Shown here piece by piece: positions 14,477-24,328 of a stretch of DNA of 36,117 bases. The notes under the pieces are model-generated. The model was not told the origin of the DNA. It did no database searches and was given only the letters and a program-made list of their open reading frames with translations. Positions within the stretch are counted from its first letter, which is position 1; every line of letters starts with the position of its first letter. This stretch comes from Clostridia bacterium (GTDB lineage Bacteria; Bacillota; Clostridia; Oscillospirales; SIG627): the NCBI GenBank assembly GCA_017414535.1, contig JAFQMA010000007.1:1-36117 (forward strand), in the 5' to 3' direction. The position numbers were made by a program, and so were the translations under genes.

Positions 14477-17400
14477 TTAAAACATAGAAAGCTGATTGGT
14501 CTCGGGCAAGGAATTGAGCACGCCGTTGGAGCGCAGCATTTCCAGAACGCCTCGTCCGATGCCGCTTTTTTCCTTGAACTCCTCCACGGAAAAGATACTT
14601 TGGTTACGCATGGTCTCCGCGATATTGATGGCCGCGCTTTCGCCCAACCCCGGAATGGAGATAAAGGGTAAGCGAATCTTGCCGTTTTCGGGAAGAAAGA
14701 GTTTAGCATCACTCTTTTTCAGGTCAACAGGCAGGATCTCAATACCGCGTGAGAAGATCTCAAAGGCGATCTGCATGGCATCGCTGGTGGCCTTTTCCTT
14801 CTGGGTGAGCTTTGCGCCCGTATTTTCAAGACGCTCGAGCTCGGCCAGACAGCCTTCCTTGCCGTTCATGAGAAGTGTCATATCCATACCTTCGGGAGCA
14901 GCGGAAAAATAAGCACAATAGAACTCTACGGGGTGATAGACCTTAAACCAAGCAAGGCGGATGGCGGAGATCACGTAAGCGGCGGCGTGCGCCTTGGGGA
15001 ACATGTACTTGATCTTCTTACAGGAGGAGATATACCAATCGGGTACGTCGTGAGCGCGCATCTCCTCTTCCCATTCGGGAGTCAGTCCTTTGCCCTTACG
15101 CACCTTTTCCATGATGTCAAAGCTCATCTTCTTATCCATATTGTGATAGATCAGATAGGTCATAATATTATCACGGGTTCCTATCACCTCGGAAATGGTG
15201 CAGACGCCGTCTTTAATAAGGTCCTGCGCATTGCCAAGCCATACGTTGGTCCCGTGGGATAGACCCGAGATCTGCAGAAGGTCAGCAAAGGTCTTGGGAC
15301 GCGTATCCATGAGCATCTGCCGTACAAACTTCGTGCCGAATTCGGGAAGACAGAGCGTACCCGTTTCCACGCCGATCTGAGACAGATCACAACCAAGTGC
15401 CGCAGAAGACTCAAAGAGGCTCATGACCTTCTCATCCCGCATGGGAACGGAAAGCACGCTGATACCTGTATATTTCTCCAGCATTTTATACTTGGTGGGA
15501 ACATCATGGCCAAGAATATCAAGCTTCAGCACCGTATCGTGCAAATAAGAGAAAGCAAAGTGCGTGGTAATGGTATCGGTACCCTGACCGTCCGCGGGAT
15601 GCTGGACGGGGGTAAAATCGTAAACCTCTCTGTCACGGGGAATTACGATAATACCGCCGGGGTGCTGACCCGTGGTCTTTTTCACGCCCGTGCAGCCTGC
15701 GGCCAAATAGTTCTTAGCGGCGTTATTGATGTCGATATTATTCTTTTCAAGATACTTTTTTACGTAACCGTAAGCATTCTTTTCCGCCAGAGTACCGATG
15801 GTTCCTGCGCGGAACACGTTGCCGGCACCAAAGAGTACCTCCGTATAGTGGTGGGCATCGGCCTGCACGTCACCGGAGAAGTTCAGATCGATATCGGGCG
15901 ATTTATCACCGAAGAAGCCTAGGAAGGTCTCGAAGGGGATATCGTGACCGTCGGAATGCATGGGACTGCCGCAAAGAGGACAATTTTTCGGGGGAAGATC
16001 AAAGCCGGAGCCAACGGAGCCGTCTTCAATGAATTCGGAATGCTTGCATTCGGGATTAGGACAGAGGTAATGCGGCACCAAGGGATTCACCTCGGAAATG
16101 CTTGCCATGGTAGCTACAAAGGAGGAACCTACGGAGCCGCGAGAGCCAACAAGATATCCCTTTTCCTCGCTGTTTTGAACAAGGCGCTTAGCGATAACGT
16201 ACAATACGGAAAAGCCGTGCTTTTCAATTGCACTCAGCTCCCTTCCCAGACGGTCTGCCACCAGCTGTGGCAAGGGGTCACCGTACATGGCATGAGCCTT
16301 TTCATAGCAGGCACGGTTCAACTCCTCCACGGCGCCCTCCAGCGCGGGAGGATAGTTTCCCTTGGGGATGGGACGAACATCCTCGATCATATCGCAGATG
16401 CGGGATGGGTTTTCGATGACGATCTCACGAGCCAGCTCAGGAGAAAGATAACTGAATTCCCGCAGCATTTCCTTGGTGGTACGCATATAGAGGGGCGTAT
16501 GGGACATGGCATCGCGGAATTCCATGCCGGAAAGAAGGATCTGGCGGTAGATCTCATCCTCCGGGCGCATGAAGTGAACGTCTCCCGTAGCAACCACCAT
16601 TTTATTCTTTTTACGGGCAAGATTAATGATGGTACGGTTGATCTCCTGCAGCTTCTCCTCACCGGAAACGGCGCCGTCGCGAATGAGATAATGGTTATTC
16701 CCCAGAGGCTGAACCTCAAGATAATCGTAAAAATCGGCAATGCGAAGAAGCTCGCCGAAGTTTTTACCCTCCAAAATAGCGCTGTATAGCTCACCCTCGG
16801 AGCAAGCAGATCCAATGATCAGCCCCTCGCGGTGCTCCTTCAGCAAAGTTTTTGGGATACGGGGACGGCGGGCGTAATAATCCAGATAAGAACGGGATAC
16901 GATCTTGTAAAGATTTTTCAGACCGACCTGGTTCTTTACAAGGAGGATAATATGGTAGGGCTTCAGCTTTTTCGGGTCACAGGAGGTGCCCATGGCATTG
17001 AGCATGCTGTCCAGATCGGTCATTCCCTCCTGCTGCATCTTGGCGATCATGCAATCGAAGATCTTGCCGAGCATTTCCGCATCCTGATCGGCACGGTGAT
17101 GATTGAATTCCTCCAGGCCAAAATATTCCTGAAGGGTATCCAGCTTATGTTTTTTCAGATCCGGATTTAAAAAGCGAGAAAGGGCGAGAGTATCAAGATA
17201 GGCGTTATTCAGGGGAAGATCGTGATCCTCCGCTACCTTCTTAATAAAGCCCATGTCAAAATTCGCGTTGTGGGCAATAAGGAGCCTATCCCCTGCAAAA
17301 TTTATAAAGTTTTGAACCGCCTCCACGGGAGAAGGTGCACCTTGCACCATATCGTCCGAAATGCCGGTCAGTCGAGTGATCTCCTCAGGGATGGGCATAC

Positions 17401-18844
17401 CGGGATCCACGAAGGTAGAAAAACGGTCCAGCACTTCCCCGTTACGGTACAAAACCGCACCGATCTCTGTGATCTGACAGGAAAGCGGAGAGAGACCTGT
17501 TGTCTCAATATCAAAGATAACGAATTCGGTATGTTCAAAATCACCGTGGGCCTCGCCGTAAACCACACGGGCCGTATCATCTACGTAATATCCCTCCATT
17601 CCGTAGATAACCTTCATGCCAAGCTTTTCTGCAGTAAGCATGGCATCAGGGAAAGCCTGAAGATTACCGTGATCGGTGATGGCAATAGCCTTATGACCCC
17701 ATGCGTGGGCAAGCTTGACGATATCGGCCGTATCAATAGTAGAGTCCATGGTGCTCATTTTAGTATGTAAATGGAGCTCGATACGCTTTTCCTCGGCATC
17801 ATCCACCATTTTGAGTTGACGGACCTGCACGGCACAGCGGGGCTTGACCACGTACTCGTTTTCAAAGGTATCGAACTGCATGGTGCCGGAAACAAACACA
17901 GGAGTACCGGGAGCCGCTTTCATAAAGGGCTTCACCTTGTCACTGCTTCCCGAAAACTTCACGGTAATGGAGCCGACACCGTCACTGACGAAGACTTTGA
18001 CACGGAAGCCGTCGTTACCGCGGATCTCCTTTTCCTCGGAGCTAACTACCTTACCAAAAAAGGAGACGGACCCCAGATTACGAGTAAGGTCGCAGAGAGG
18101 GCGAAGGAAATGGAAGTCGTCCTCCTTTATTTTTCTGCCGAAAAGAACCTCAGGCTCGGAAAAATCGAACTCGCAGTTACCTACCTTAACGTAATTCTTT
18201 TCACGGTCAATATCGAAATCGGATTGCGCAACAAGTCCCGCAGGAATCACGGCCCCCTCAGCCCTGTGCTCAAAGGTGGGTGCGGAAGGAGCAGCCGCCT
18301 TGGGAGCGGGCTCGTCGAAGAGCATGGTAAATTCCGTTTTACGGTTGTAGGCGGCCATATCGAATTCCTCGGAGGAAAGGGTCACCTTGACACGGAGACC
18401 AAATTCGGAGGAAATGATGCTTTCCATCAAAGCCTCGCATTCGGAAGCATGGGGCAGCTTCGAATAACCCGCCTTCATATCGATCTTTACCTCGTTTTGC
18501 TCAACGGACATGTGGCAATCGTCAAAAAATCCCTTGGCAAAGCGAGTATTACGGGAAAGCTCCAAAAGAAGCTCGTCCTTGTACCCTGCATCAAACAGCT
18601 CTGCAGGATACTTTGGGAAAATGAAGCAGCTGGTAAGCTGATAAGCCGCCTTGATTCCCTCCTCCAAAGCATAGAGACGGTACTTGGGAACGAGGCGGGA
18701 CAAGTGCAAATCAATGCGGATCTCTCGCGTCTCTTTATTTAATCGATAGGTATAATCCTCCAGGAGTTCTATGATCGAATGGTCGTTCGAGCTTGGCTGA
18801 TATTTGTGAAAAAGCTGAAAAAAAGGCTTTTTATCGGCCTTCAT
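14477..18844 (-). CDS. polC: DNA polymerase III alpha subunit, Gram-positive PolC type
   Basis: 1455 residues, full length. Domain order as in PolC: an N-terminal domain; an OB fold near residues 230-340 (VSFFGKVVSSEEKEIRGNDG); a PHP domain starting at HLHTKMSTMDS (about 352) and interrupted by the proofreading exonuclease (FDIETTG near 444, then HNANFDMGFIKK and HHRADQDAEM); then the polymerase core with GSRGSVGSSFVA, a zinc-type CPNPEC/CPLC module, the catalytic DKSPDIDLNFSGD and LDILGHD. The C-terminus ends in a short QLSMF tail, a likely beta-clamp binding site. It is the last gene of the block, and its start overlaps the ispG end by 14 bases. Confidence 0.97.
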   Translation of the reverse strand: MKADKKPFFQLFHKYQPSSNDHSIIELLEDYTYRLNKETREIRIDLHLSRLVPKYRLYALEEGIKAAYQLTSCFIFPKYPAELFDAGYKDELLLELSRNTRFAKGFFDDCHMSVEQNEVKIDMKAGYSKLPHASECEALMESIISSEFGLRVKVTLSSEEFDMAAYNRKTEFTMLFDEPAPKAAAPSAPTFEHRAEGAVIPAGLVAQSDFDIDREKNYVKVGNCEFDFSEPEVLFGRKIKEDDFHFLRPLCDLTRNLGSVSFFGKVVSSEEKEIRGNDGFRVKVFVSDGVGSITVKFSGSSDKVKPFMKAAPGTPVFVSGTMQFDTFENEYVVKPRCAVQVRQLKMVDDAEEKRIELHLHTKMSTMDSTIDTADIVKLAHAWGHKAIAITDHGNLQAFPDAMLTAEKLGMKVIYGMEGYYVDDTARVVYGEAHGDFEHTEFVIFDIETTGLSPLSCQITEIGAVLYRNGEVLDRFSTFVDPGMPIPEEITRLTGISDDMVQGAPSPVEAVQNFINFAGDRLLIAHNANFDMGFIKKVAEDHDLPLNNAYLDTLALSRFLNPDLKKHKLDTLQEYFGLEEFNHHRADQDAEMLGKIFDCMIAKMQQEGMTDLDSMLNAMGTSCDPKKLKPYHIILLVKNQVGLKNLYKIVSRSYLDYYARRPRIPKTLLKEHREGLIIGSACSEGELYSAILEGKNFGELLRIADFYDYLEVQPLGNNHYLIRDGAVSGEEKLQEINRTIINLARKKNKMVVATGDVHFMRPEDEIYRQILLSGMEFRDAMSHTPLYMRTTKEMLREFSYLSPELAREIVIENPSRICDMIEDVRPIPKGNYPPALEGAVEELNRACYEKAHAMYGDPLPQLVADRLGRELSAIEKHGFSVLYVIAKRLVQNSEEKGYLVGSRGSVGSSFVATMASISEVNPLVPHYLCPNPECKHSEFIEDGSVGSGFDLPPKNCPLCGSPMHSDGHDIPFETFLGFFGDKSPDIDLNFSGDVQADAHHYTEVLFGAGNVFRAGTIGTLAEKNAYGYVKKYLEKNNIDINNAAKNYLAAGCTGVKKTTGQHPGGIIVIPRDREVYDFTPVQHPADGQGTDTITTHFAFSYLHDTVLKLDILGHDVPTKYKMLEKYTGISVLSVPMRDEKVMSLFESSAALGCDLSQIGVETGTLCLPEFGTKFVRQMLMDTRPKTFADLLQISGLSHGTNVWLGNAQDLIKDGVCTISEVIGTRDNIMTYLIYHNMDKKMSFDIMEKVRKGKGLTPEWEEEMRAHDVPDWYISSCKKIKYMFPKAHAAAYVISAIRLAWFKVYHPVEFYCAYFSAAPEGMDMTLLMNGKEGCLAELERLENTGAKLTQKEKATSDAMQIAFEIFSRGIEILPVDLKKSDAKLFLPENGKIRLPFISIPGLGESAAINIAETMRNQSIFSVEEFKEKSGIGRGVLEMLRSNGVLNSLPETNQLSMF

Positions 18845-19922
18845 GATAGGTTTCCTCTACTACTTTTTTAATTTCTTCCAGAAGGGTTTCGATAACGCGG
18901 TCCTCGGAGATCTTGCAGACTACGTGGCCGTGACGGAACAGGAGCGCATCACTCCTGCCGCCTGCGATGCCAACGTCAGCCTCCTTGGCCTCGCCGGGCC
19001 CGTTGACCACACAACCCATAACGGCAACCTTAACGTTGCGAGCAGGAGTCAGCTTCAGGGCACGGGTACGCTCCTCGATCTCGGAAGCGATCTTGACAAG
19101 GTCGATCTTTGTTCTGCCGCATGTGGGACAGGAAACAAAGGTAATCTGTTTTTCCATCAGTCCGCAGGCAGAAAGAATAGTCCTTGCGGCGCGAATCTCT
19201 TCGGTGAGATCATTGGTGGTCAGAGACACGCGGATGGTATCGCCGATGCCGTCGCAAAGCAAAGAACCGATGCCGACGGAGGACTTTACCAGACCGCTTT
19301 CATATGTACCTGCCTCTGTAACACCCAAGTGCAAGGGATAGGTGCAACGCTCAGCCAAAAGACGGTTAGTGGCAATCATGGTTGGAACATCGCTGGATTT
19401 GACGCTGACTACGATGTTTTCGAAATCAGCCTCCTCCAGTCTTGCCACCTGCCTCAATGCACTTTCGCATAGGGCTTCCGGCTTGGGGCCGTTGTATTTG
19501 ACCAGAAGATCGCGCTCAACAGAGCCGGAATTGACACCTACGCGAATGGGAACACCCTTGTCACGGCAGGCGCGCGCTACGGCCAGCAAATTCTCGCGTT
19601 CACCCAGATTTCCTGGATTGATACGGATCTTATCGGCACCTGCCTCCACGGACTCGATAGCCATGCGGTAGTCGAAATGAATATCTGCCACAATAGGAAT
19701 GGAGGAATTCTCCTTCAGACGATAAAGACAGCGAACTGCCTCACGATTGGGCACGGTCACACGGACGATATCACAGCCCGCCTCAGCAAGCGTACGGATC
19801 TGATGAAGGGTGCCCTCAAACTCGGAGGCAGGCTTATTTGTCATGGATTGAACGAGGACGGGTGAGCCGCCGCCGATGAATCTATTACCGATGGCAATAC
19901 GACGTGTTTCTTTTCTATGCAT
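18831..19922 (-). CDS. ispG: 4-hydroxy-3-methylbut-2-enyl diphosphate synthase
   Basis: 363 residues. It carries out the penultimate reductive step of the MEP isoprenoid pathway with a 4Fe-4S cluster. The barrel domain shows SPVLVQSMTN, VRVTVPN, PIVADIHFDYRMA, DKIRINPGN and RVGVNSGS. The C-terminal ferredoxin-like part has the cluster ligands in FVSCPTCGR and VMGCVVNGPGEAKEADVGIAGG. The ATG at 19922 follows AGAGGT. It lies eight bases after rseP and overlaps polC. Together with dxr in the same operon it shows that this organism uses the MEP route. Confidence 0.97.
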   Translation of the reverse strand: MHRKETRRIAIGNRFIGGGSPVLVQSMTNKPASEFEGTLHQIRTLAEAGCDIVRVTVPNREAVRCLYRLKENSSIPIVADIHFDYRMAIESVEAGADKIRINPGNLGERENLLAVARACRDKGVPIRVGVNSGSVERDLLVKYNGPKPEALCESALRQVARLEEADFENIVVSVKSSDVPTMIATNRLLAERCTYPLHLGVTEAGTYESGLVKSSVGIGSLLCDGIGDTIRVSLTTNDLTEEIRAARTILSACGLMEKQITFVSCPTCGRTKIDLVKIASEIEERTRALKLTPARNVKVAVMGCVVNGPGEAKEADVGIAGGRSDALLFRHGHVVCKISEDRVIETLLEEIKKVVEETYHEGR

Positions 19923-19930
19923 TTCAACCT

Positions 19931-20959
19931 CTAAATCAATTTCATTACGTCAAAGACGGTGATAACGGCCATGAAGCCCAAAAGCAGGATCATACCTGCC
20001 GCATGAACGTAACCCTCGATCTTAGGATTGAGCTTTCTGCGACAGACCATTTCAACCAAGGTAAAAAGAATCCTGCCACCGTCCAAAGCGGGCAAAGGCA
20101 AAAGATTCATCACACCAAGATTTAGGCTGATAAAGGTAAAAAGATACAAGACAGGGGCAAAGCCCATGGCAGTCATATCAGAGATCACCTTGACCGTACC
20201 CACGGGACCCGAGACACCACTCATACCAAAGCGACCCGTAATCAGGTCGATCAGTGTTTTATAGATCATTTTTACGGTAGCCACCGATTGAGTACCCGTT
20301 TGCTTAAGAATGGAGAGAAGACCGGGCTTTGCGCCGCGGAAACGAAAATCCAGCTGTGCCACGGTGATCCCTTCTTCCTCAGCGGTAGCAAACACCACGT
20401 CCTCCAGAACGATCTGCTCACCTTCGCGGATCACGGTAATATCAAGGGGCTCCACGCCGTCAATGGTAATGGTATTGAGCACGTCCGTATAGTCCACCAT
20501 GCCGCGCCCCTCAATGGCAACGATCTCGTCACCCTCCTTCAGCCAAGCGGAGGATGTGCTGCTTTCATGGAAATCGGCAATCACGGTAGTGCCGACAACG
20601 CCCGTCAAGAGAAGATAGACGAACATGGCGATAACACCCGTCAGAAGGTTCATGAAGGAGCCTGCAAACAAAACGATGAGCCTTTGCCAGCGCGGACGGT
20701 TCACCAAGGCACCGGGATCGGGGTCTTCTCCATCCTCTCCCTGCATGGCGGTAAAGCCGCCGATGGGCAAAAGGCGAAGAGAGTAGACGATACCCGTCTT
20801 TTTAGAGGTAAAGGAAAACAGCTTCGGACCCATGCCTACCGCAAATTCCAAGACCTTTACCTTGCAGAGACGGGCAGCAACGTAGTGTCCAAGCTCATGA
20901 AGAAAAATCATAATGCCAAATACGAAAATTGCGATCAAAATACCGATGACCGTTTGCAT
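19931..20959 (-). CDS. rseP: Site-2 protease family intramembrane metalloprotease (RseP/RasP)
   Basis: 342 residues. The zinc site H21-E-L-G-H25 lies in the first membrane helix, and the third ligand is in LPALDGGRILF in the third. A single PDZ domain in the middle (GTTVIADFHESSTSSAWLKEGDEI) is typical. The enzyme cuts within membrane-spanning segments, clearing signal-peptide remnants and releasing anti-sigma factors. The gene lies between dxr and ispG as in many Firmicutes, with a good AAAGGAAG before its ATG. Confidence 0.95.
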   Translation of the reverse strand: MQTVIGILIAIFVFGIMIFLHELGHYVAARLCKVKVLEFAVGMGPKLFSFTSKKTGIVYSLRLLPIGGFTAMQGEDGEDPDPGALVNRPRWQRLIVLFAGSFMNLLTGVIAMFVYLLLTGVVGTTVIADFHESSTSSAWLKEGDEIVAIEGRGMVDYTDVLNTITIDGVEPLDITVIREGEQIVLEDVVFATAEEEGITVAQLDFRFRGAKPGLLSILKQTGTQSVATVKMIYKTLIDLITGRFGMSGVSGPVGTVKVISDMTAMGFAPVLYLFTFISLNLGVMNLLPLPALDGGRILFTLVEMVCRRKLNPKIEGYVHAAGMILLLGFMAVITVFDVMKLI

Positions 20960-21016
20960 AACATCTTCTTCCTTTCTGCTTTTTACTACTACTATTTATG
21001 TGCCGCAGGGCACAAA

Positions 21017-22168
21017 TCAATGCGTATATTTTTCAAAAACTCGCGCTTTTACTTCGCTGTCGAGAGCTAAAACCTCCTCAACGTCTTGCGTCCTCAGGTC
21101 GCGGTGTCCCTCGACCTCCTCCTCCACGATACGGAAAATATCGAGGAAGGAGATCTTCTCCTTCAAAAAGAGTGAAACGCAAGCCTCGTTAGCGGCATTG
21201 AGCACGGTGGTAAAGGTGCCGCCGAGAAGCGCAGCTTTGCGAGCAGTGCGAAGGAGTGTGAAGGTATCCTCATCAGCAGACTCAAAGGTCAGCGTCATTT
21301 TCTGAGAAAAATCAAGCGGTGTGCAGAGGCCCTCCGTTCGATCGGGATAGGTCAGTGCAAACTGAATACAATGACGCATGTCGGGATGACCCATCTGTGC
21401 AATGGTAGAGCCGTCCACAAAGGTGGCCATGGAATGGACGATGGACTGGCGGTGAACAGTGATTTCCACCCGATCGGCGGGAACATCAAAAAGGCGGACA
21501 GCCTCAATGAGCTCCAAGCCCTTGTTCAATAGAGTTGCTGAGTCAATAGATATCTTTTGTCCCATATTCCAGACGGGGTGGGCCAAAGCCATGGCAGGGG
21601 TTACTCTTTCCAGCTCTTCCCTCTTCTTTCCAAAGAAAGGACCGCCCGAAGCGGTCAGAACCAGATGGGAAAGGTATTTTCTGCTATTAAAGGAGCCGGA
21701 AAGACACTGGAAAATGGCGGAATGCTCGCTATCCACGGGAAGGATACGGGCGACGTTTTCCTTGGCCTTTTGTAAAATGATCTCGCCTGCGGCAACGACG
21801 GGCTCCTTATTGGCCATAGCAATGTCCTTGCCTGCCTCCAAAAGCGCCACCGTTGGGCGGATGCCGCCCGAGCCGAGCAGAGAATTTTCGGTAATATCGG
21901 CGGGGCATTCGCGACAGAGGGTCAAAACCCCCTCCTCGCCCGAGAGAACGCGGGTATCGGTATCGCTCACCTTAATGCGAAGCTCTTCCGCAGCGGCAGG
22001 GTCTCTCACCGCGCAAAATGCAGGATGAAATTCACGGATCTGCTCCTCTAAAAGAGCAATATTTCGATCGGCGCAAACGCCCGTCAGCTGAAAGCCACGC
22101 TCGCGCACCACCTCAATAGCCTGTCGGCCCACGGACCCCGTGGAGCCTAAGATACAAACTCTTTTCAT
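21017..22168 (-). CDS. dxr: 1-deoxy-D-xylulose 5-phosphate reductoisomerase
   Basis: 383 residues. It converts DXP to MEP using NADPH, the committed step of the MEP pathway. Evidence: the NADPH-binding GSTGSVGRQAIEV at the N-terminus, LEAGKDIAMANKEPVVAAG, the metal site PVDSEHSAIFQCL, LTASGGPFF, HPVWNMGQKISIDSATLLNKGLELIEA, and HRQSIVHSMATFVDGS. NKEP has a proline where most family members have threonine, and the loop before it (NSLLGSGGIRP) differs slightly from the usual form; both look tolerable. It starts in an ATGA overlap with cdsA. Confidence 0.97.
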   Translation of the reverse strand: MKRVCILGSTGSVGRQAIEVVRERGFQLTGVCADRNIALLEEQIREFHPAFCAVRDPAAAEELRIKVSDTDTRVLSGEEGVLTLCRECPADITENSLLGSGGIRPTVALLEAGKDIAMANKEPVVAAGEIILQKAKENVARILPVDSEHSAIFQCLSGSFNSRKYLSHLVLTASGGPFFGKKREELERVTPAMALAHPVWNMGQKISIDSATLLNKGLELIEAVRLFDVPADRVEITVHRQSIVHSMATFVDGSTIAQMGHPDMRHCIQFALTYPDRTEGLCTPLDFSQKMTLTFESADEDTFTLLRTARKAALLGGTFTTVLNAANEACVSLFLKEKISFLDIFRIVEEEVEGHRDLRTQDVEEVLALDSEVKARVFEKYTH

Positions 22169-23013
22169 CGGATCAAAAAGCCTGCTCCGAAGGCGGAGTA
22201 GACTACCAGCATCACAAGGGCAATGGCAAGGGTAGAGTCAAAGCGATCCAACACGCCGCCGTGACCGGGAAACAGTTTGCCGTAGTCCTTGACACCGTAA
22301 TGACGTTTGATACAGGAGGCAAACAGGTCGCCAAACTGCCCGATAGCAGAAAAGAGCGCACCAAGGATGGCAAAAAACAGCACGTTGGCATTGACATCAA
22401 AGAAATGACGGAGGATCAGAGCATAGCCGGCGAAGGCCAACATATTGAATACCACACCGCCCACGGAGCCCTCCACGGTCTTTTTGGGAGAAATGGCAGG
22501 GCAAAGCTTATGCTTGCCTAGAAGTCTACCGGTAAAATAGGCAAAGGTATCAGAGATCCACGCACCTAAAAAGATAAGCAGATAGATATAGGCCCCTTCA
22601 CTTGCACCATCGTTGATAAAGCGGATCAGGCATATGGCGGTAAGAGCTACCACCACGTATGCCACCAGTGCTACCAAGCTGTAAAGCTTTTCGGTTGGGT
22701 AGCGATTCCCGCCGATAACGCCCGCCATCATTTCCCATAATAAGAACACGGCAAGATAAATAAACATGAGCTTATAAGAGGAGGTCACGGGAAAGCGGAC
22801 CGTAAGCAACCACGCAACCAAGGGCATTGTAGCAAACAGATAGGCAGGAACAGCAAAGGGTGTCTCCCCCTTGGCTCCGATGCAGGAAAGCATTTCATGC
22901 ACAGCTACAACGGAAAAAAAGGTCAACGCAAGAGACCACACCACGGTATGAGAAAAGAAGCAGATGGGAATCATGACAAGAATTCCCACAGCTCCCGTTG
23001 CAATACGCTTCAT
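22165..23013 (-). CDS. cdsA: Phosphatidate cytidylyltransferase (CDP-diglyceride synthase)
   Basis: 282 residues with about eight membrane helices. It makes CDP-diacylglycerol from phosphatidic acid and CTP, the branch point of phospholipid synthesis. The signature is complete near the C-terminus: SDTFAYFTGRLLGKHKL, SPKKTVEGSVGG, GDLFASCIKRHYGVKDYG and FPGHGGVLDRFDS. It lies four bases after uppS and overlaps dxr by ATGA. Confidence 0.97.
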   Translation of the reverse strand: MKRIATGAVGILVMIPICFFSHTVVWSLALTFFSVVAVHEMLSCIGAKGETPFAVPAYLFATMPLVAWLLTVRFPVTSSYKLMFIYLAVFLLWEMMAGVIGGNRYPTEKLYSLVALVAYVVVALTAICLIRFINDGASEGAYIYLLIFLGAWISDTFAYFTGRLLGKHKLCPAISPKKTVEGSVGGVVFNMLAFAGYALILRHFFDVNANVLFFAILGALFSAIGQFGDLFASCIKRHYGVKDYGKLFPGHGGVLDRFDSTLAIALVMLVVYSAFGAGFLIR

Positions 23014-23017
23014 GATT

Positions 23018-23752
23018 TTACGGATTCCTTTCGATCACACCGCCGAAGCGACGCTCGCGGTGCGCAAAGTACAAGATAGCATCATCAATATCTTCCTTGG
23101 AAAAATCGGGCCAGAGCTTATCGGTAAAATAAAACTCCGCATAGGCCGACTGATACAAAAGGAAGTTGGAAAGGCGCATCTCACCGCCGGTTCGAATCAC
23201 AAGATCCACATCGGGTTGATCTGCGGTATATAAATGGCGAGCAATATCCTCGGGGGAAACACTCGTCTTCCCTTCCTTCATCAATAGCTCATAGGCACGG
23301 CAAAGCTCATCCCTGGAGCCGTAATTGAGGGCAAGATTCAATACATTCGGATAGTGAGCGGAGGCCTCCTCGACCTTATCCATCAGTTCGCGAATACGGG
23401 GAGAAAAGGCAACCCTGTCACCAATGAAGCGAAAATGCATATTCTTATCCTTACGCATGGTCATCCATTCCTCCAAATAATCCACAAGCAAGGACATGAT
23501 ATTCTCCACCTCATCCTTAGGCCTCTTCCAATTTTCCGTGGAAAAGGCGTAGAAAGTGGAGACCTCAATATTATGATCGATGAGGTATTCACCGATCCTT
23601 TTAAAATTTTCAGCACCGGCCTTATGACCGGCAAGGCGAGGCAAGCCGCGTTTTTTGGCCCAGCGTCCGTTGCCGTCCATAATAATACCGATGTGGCGAG
23701 GCTTTTTCTCGTGCGGAAGAGAAAGAGCCTCGTTAATCAAATTTTTTTTCAA
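23018..23752 (-). CDS. uppS: Undecaprenyl diphosphate synthase (cis-prenyltransferase)
   Basis: 244 residues. It extends farnesyl diphosphate to the C55 carrier used for cell-wall synthesis. Motifs: IIMD26-GNGRWAKKRGLPR with the catalytic aspartate, HKAGAENF, TFYAFSTENWKRP, LNLALNYGSRDE, DLVIRTGGEMRLSNFLLYQSAYAE, and a C-terminal RERRFGG. The start is a TTG at 23752 in a TTGA overlap with the frr stop, so it is probably translated by coupling. Confidence 0.97.
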   Translation of the reverse strand: MKKNLINEALSLPHEKKPRHIGIIMDGNGRWAKKRGLPRLAGHKAGAENFKRIGEYLIDHNIEVSTFYAFSTENWKRPKDEVENIMSLLVDYLEEWMTMRKDKNMHFRFIGDRVAFSPRIRELMDKVEEASAHYPNVLNLALNYGSRDELCRAYELLMKEGKTSVSPEDIARHLYTADQPDVDLVIRTGGEMRLSNFLLYQSAYAEFYFTDKLWPDFSKEDIDDAILYFAHRERRFGGVIERNP

Positions 23753-24303
23753 ACGCTCATGATCTCCTTAGATTTTTCCTGTGCCATAGCGTCCAGATTT
23801 TTGACGTACTTATCAGCCAGGTCCTGCACTTCCTTTTCGGAGATCTTCTGCTCATCCTCGGTCATTTCCCCGTTCTTCTTCATGGCCTTGATCTTATCCA
23901 TGGCATCGCGGCGAACGTTACGAACGGCAACCTTGCCATCCTCAGCCATACGGGAGACCTGCTTGGTCAATTCTTTTCTTCTCTCCTCGGTGGGCTGGGG
24001 GAAGTTAAGGCGAATGGTCTTGCCGTCATTCTGCGGGGTGATGCCGATATCGGAGGCAAGGATCGCCTTCTCGATATCCTTCACACAGGAGGCATCCCAG
24101 GGGGTAATAACCAAAGTTCTGGCCTCGGGGGTAGCGATCTGAGCCAGCTGGTTGATAGGAGTAGCAGAGCCGTAGTAATCTACGTTTACGCGATCCAAAA
24201 TGGAGGCGTTGGCGCGGCCTGCACGAACGGAGGAGAACTCACGCTCGGTGGCGGCGAGGCATTTTTTCATTTTTTCTTCGAAATCACGGGTCTCAAGTTT
24301 CAT
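23749..24303 (-). CDS. frr: Ribosome recycling factor
   Basis: 184 residues, exactly the usual length. With EF-G it splits post-termination ribosomes. The three-helix bundle pattern is clear: FSSVRAGRANASILDRVNVDYYG at the N-terminal hinge, TPINQLAQIATPEARTLVI, then DGKTIRLNFPQPTEERRKEL, and the long C-terminal helix through VRRDAMDKIKAM. It lies 25 bases after pyrH in the same transcript. Confidence 0.98.
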   Translation of the reverse strand: MKLETRDFEEKMKKCLAATEREFSSVRAGRANASILDRVNVDYYGSATPINQLAQIATPEARTLVITPWDASCVKDIEKAILASDIGITPQNDGKTIRLNFPQPTEERRKELTKQVSRMAEDGKVAVRNVRRDAMDKIKAMKKNGEMTEDEQKISEKEVQDLADKYVKNLDAMAQEKSKEIMSV

Positions 24304-24328
24304 AGTACGTTTCCTTTCTCATATCGAT

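Noticed and set aside
17771..18742. A 323-codon plus-strand frame opposite the N-terminus of polC
   Set aside because: polC covers the region with the expected domain order; the antisense frame has no supported start or domain.
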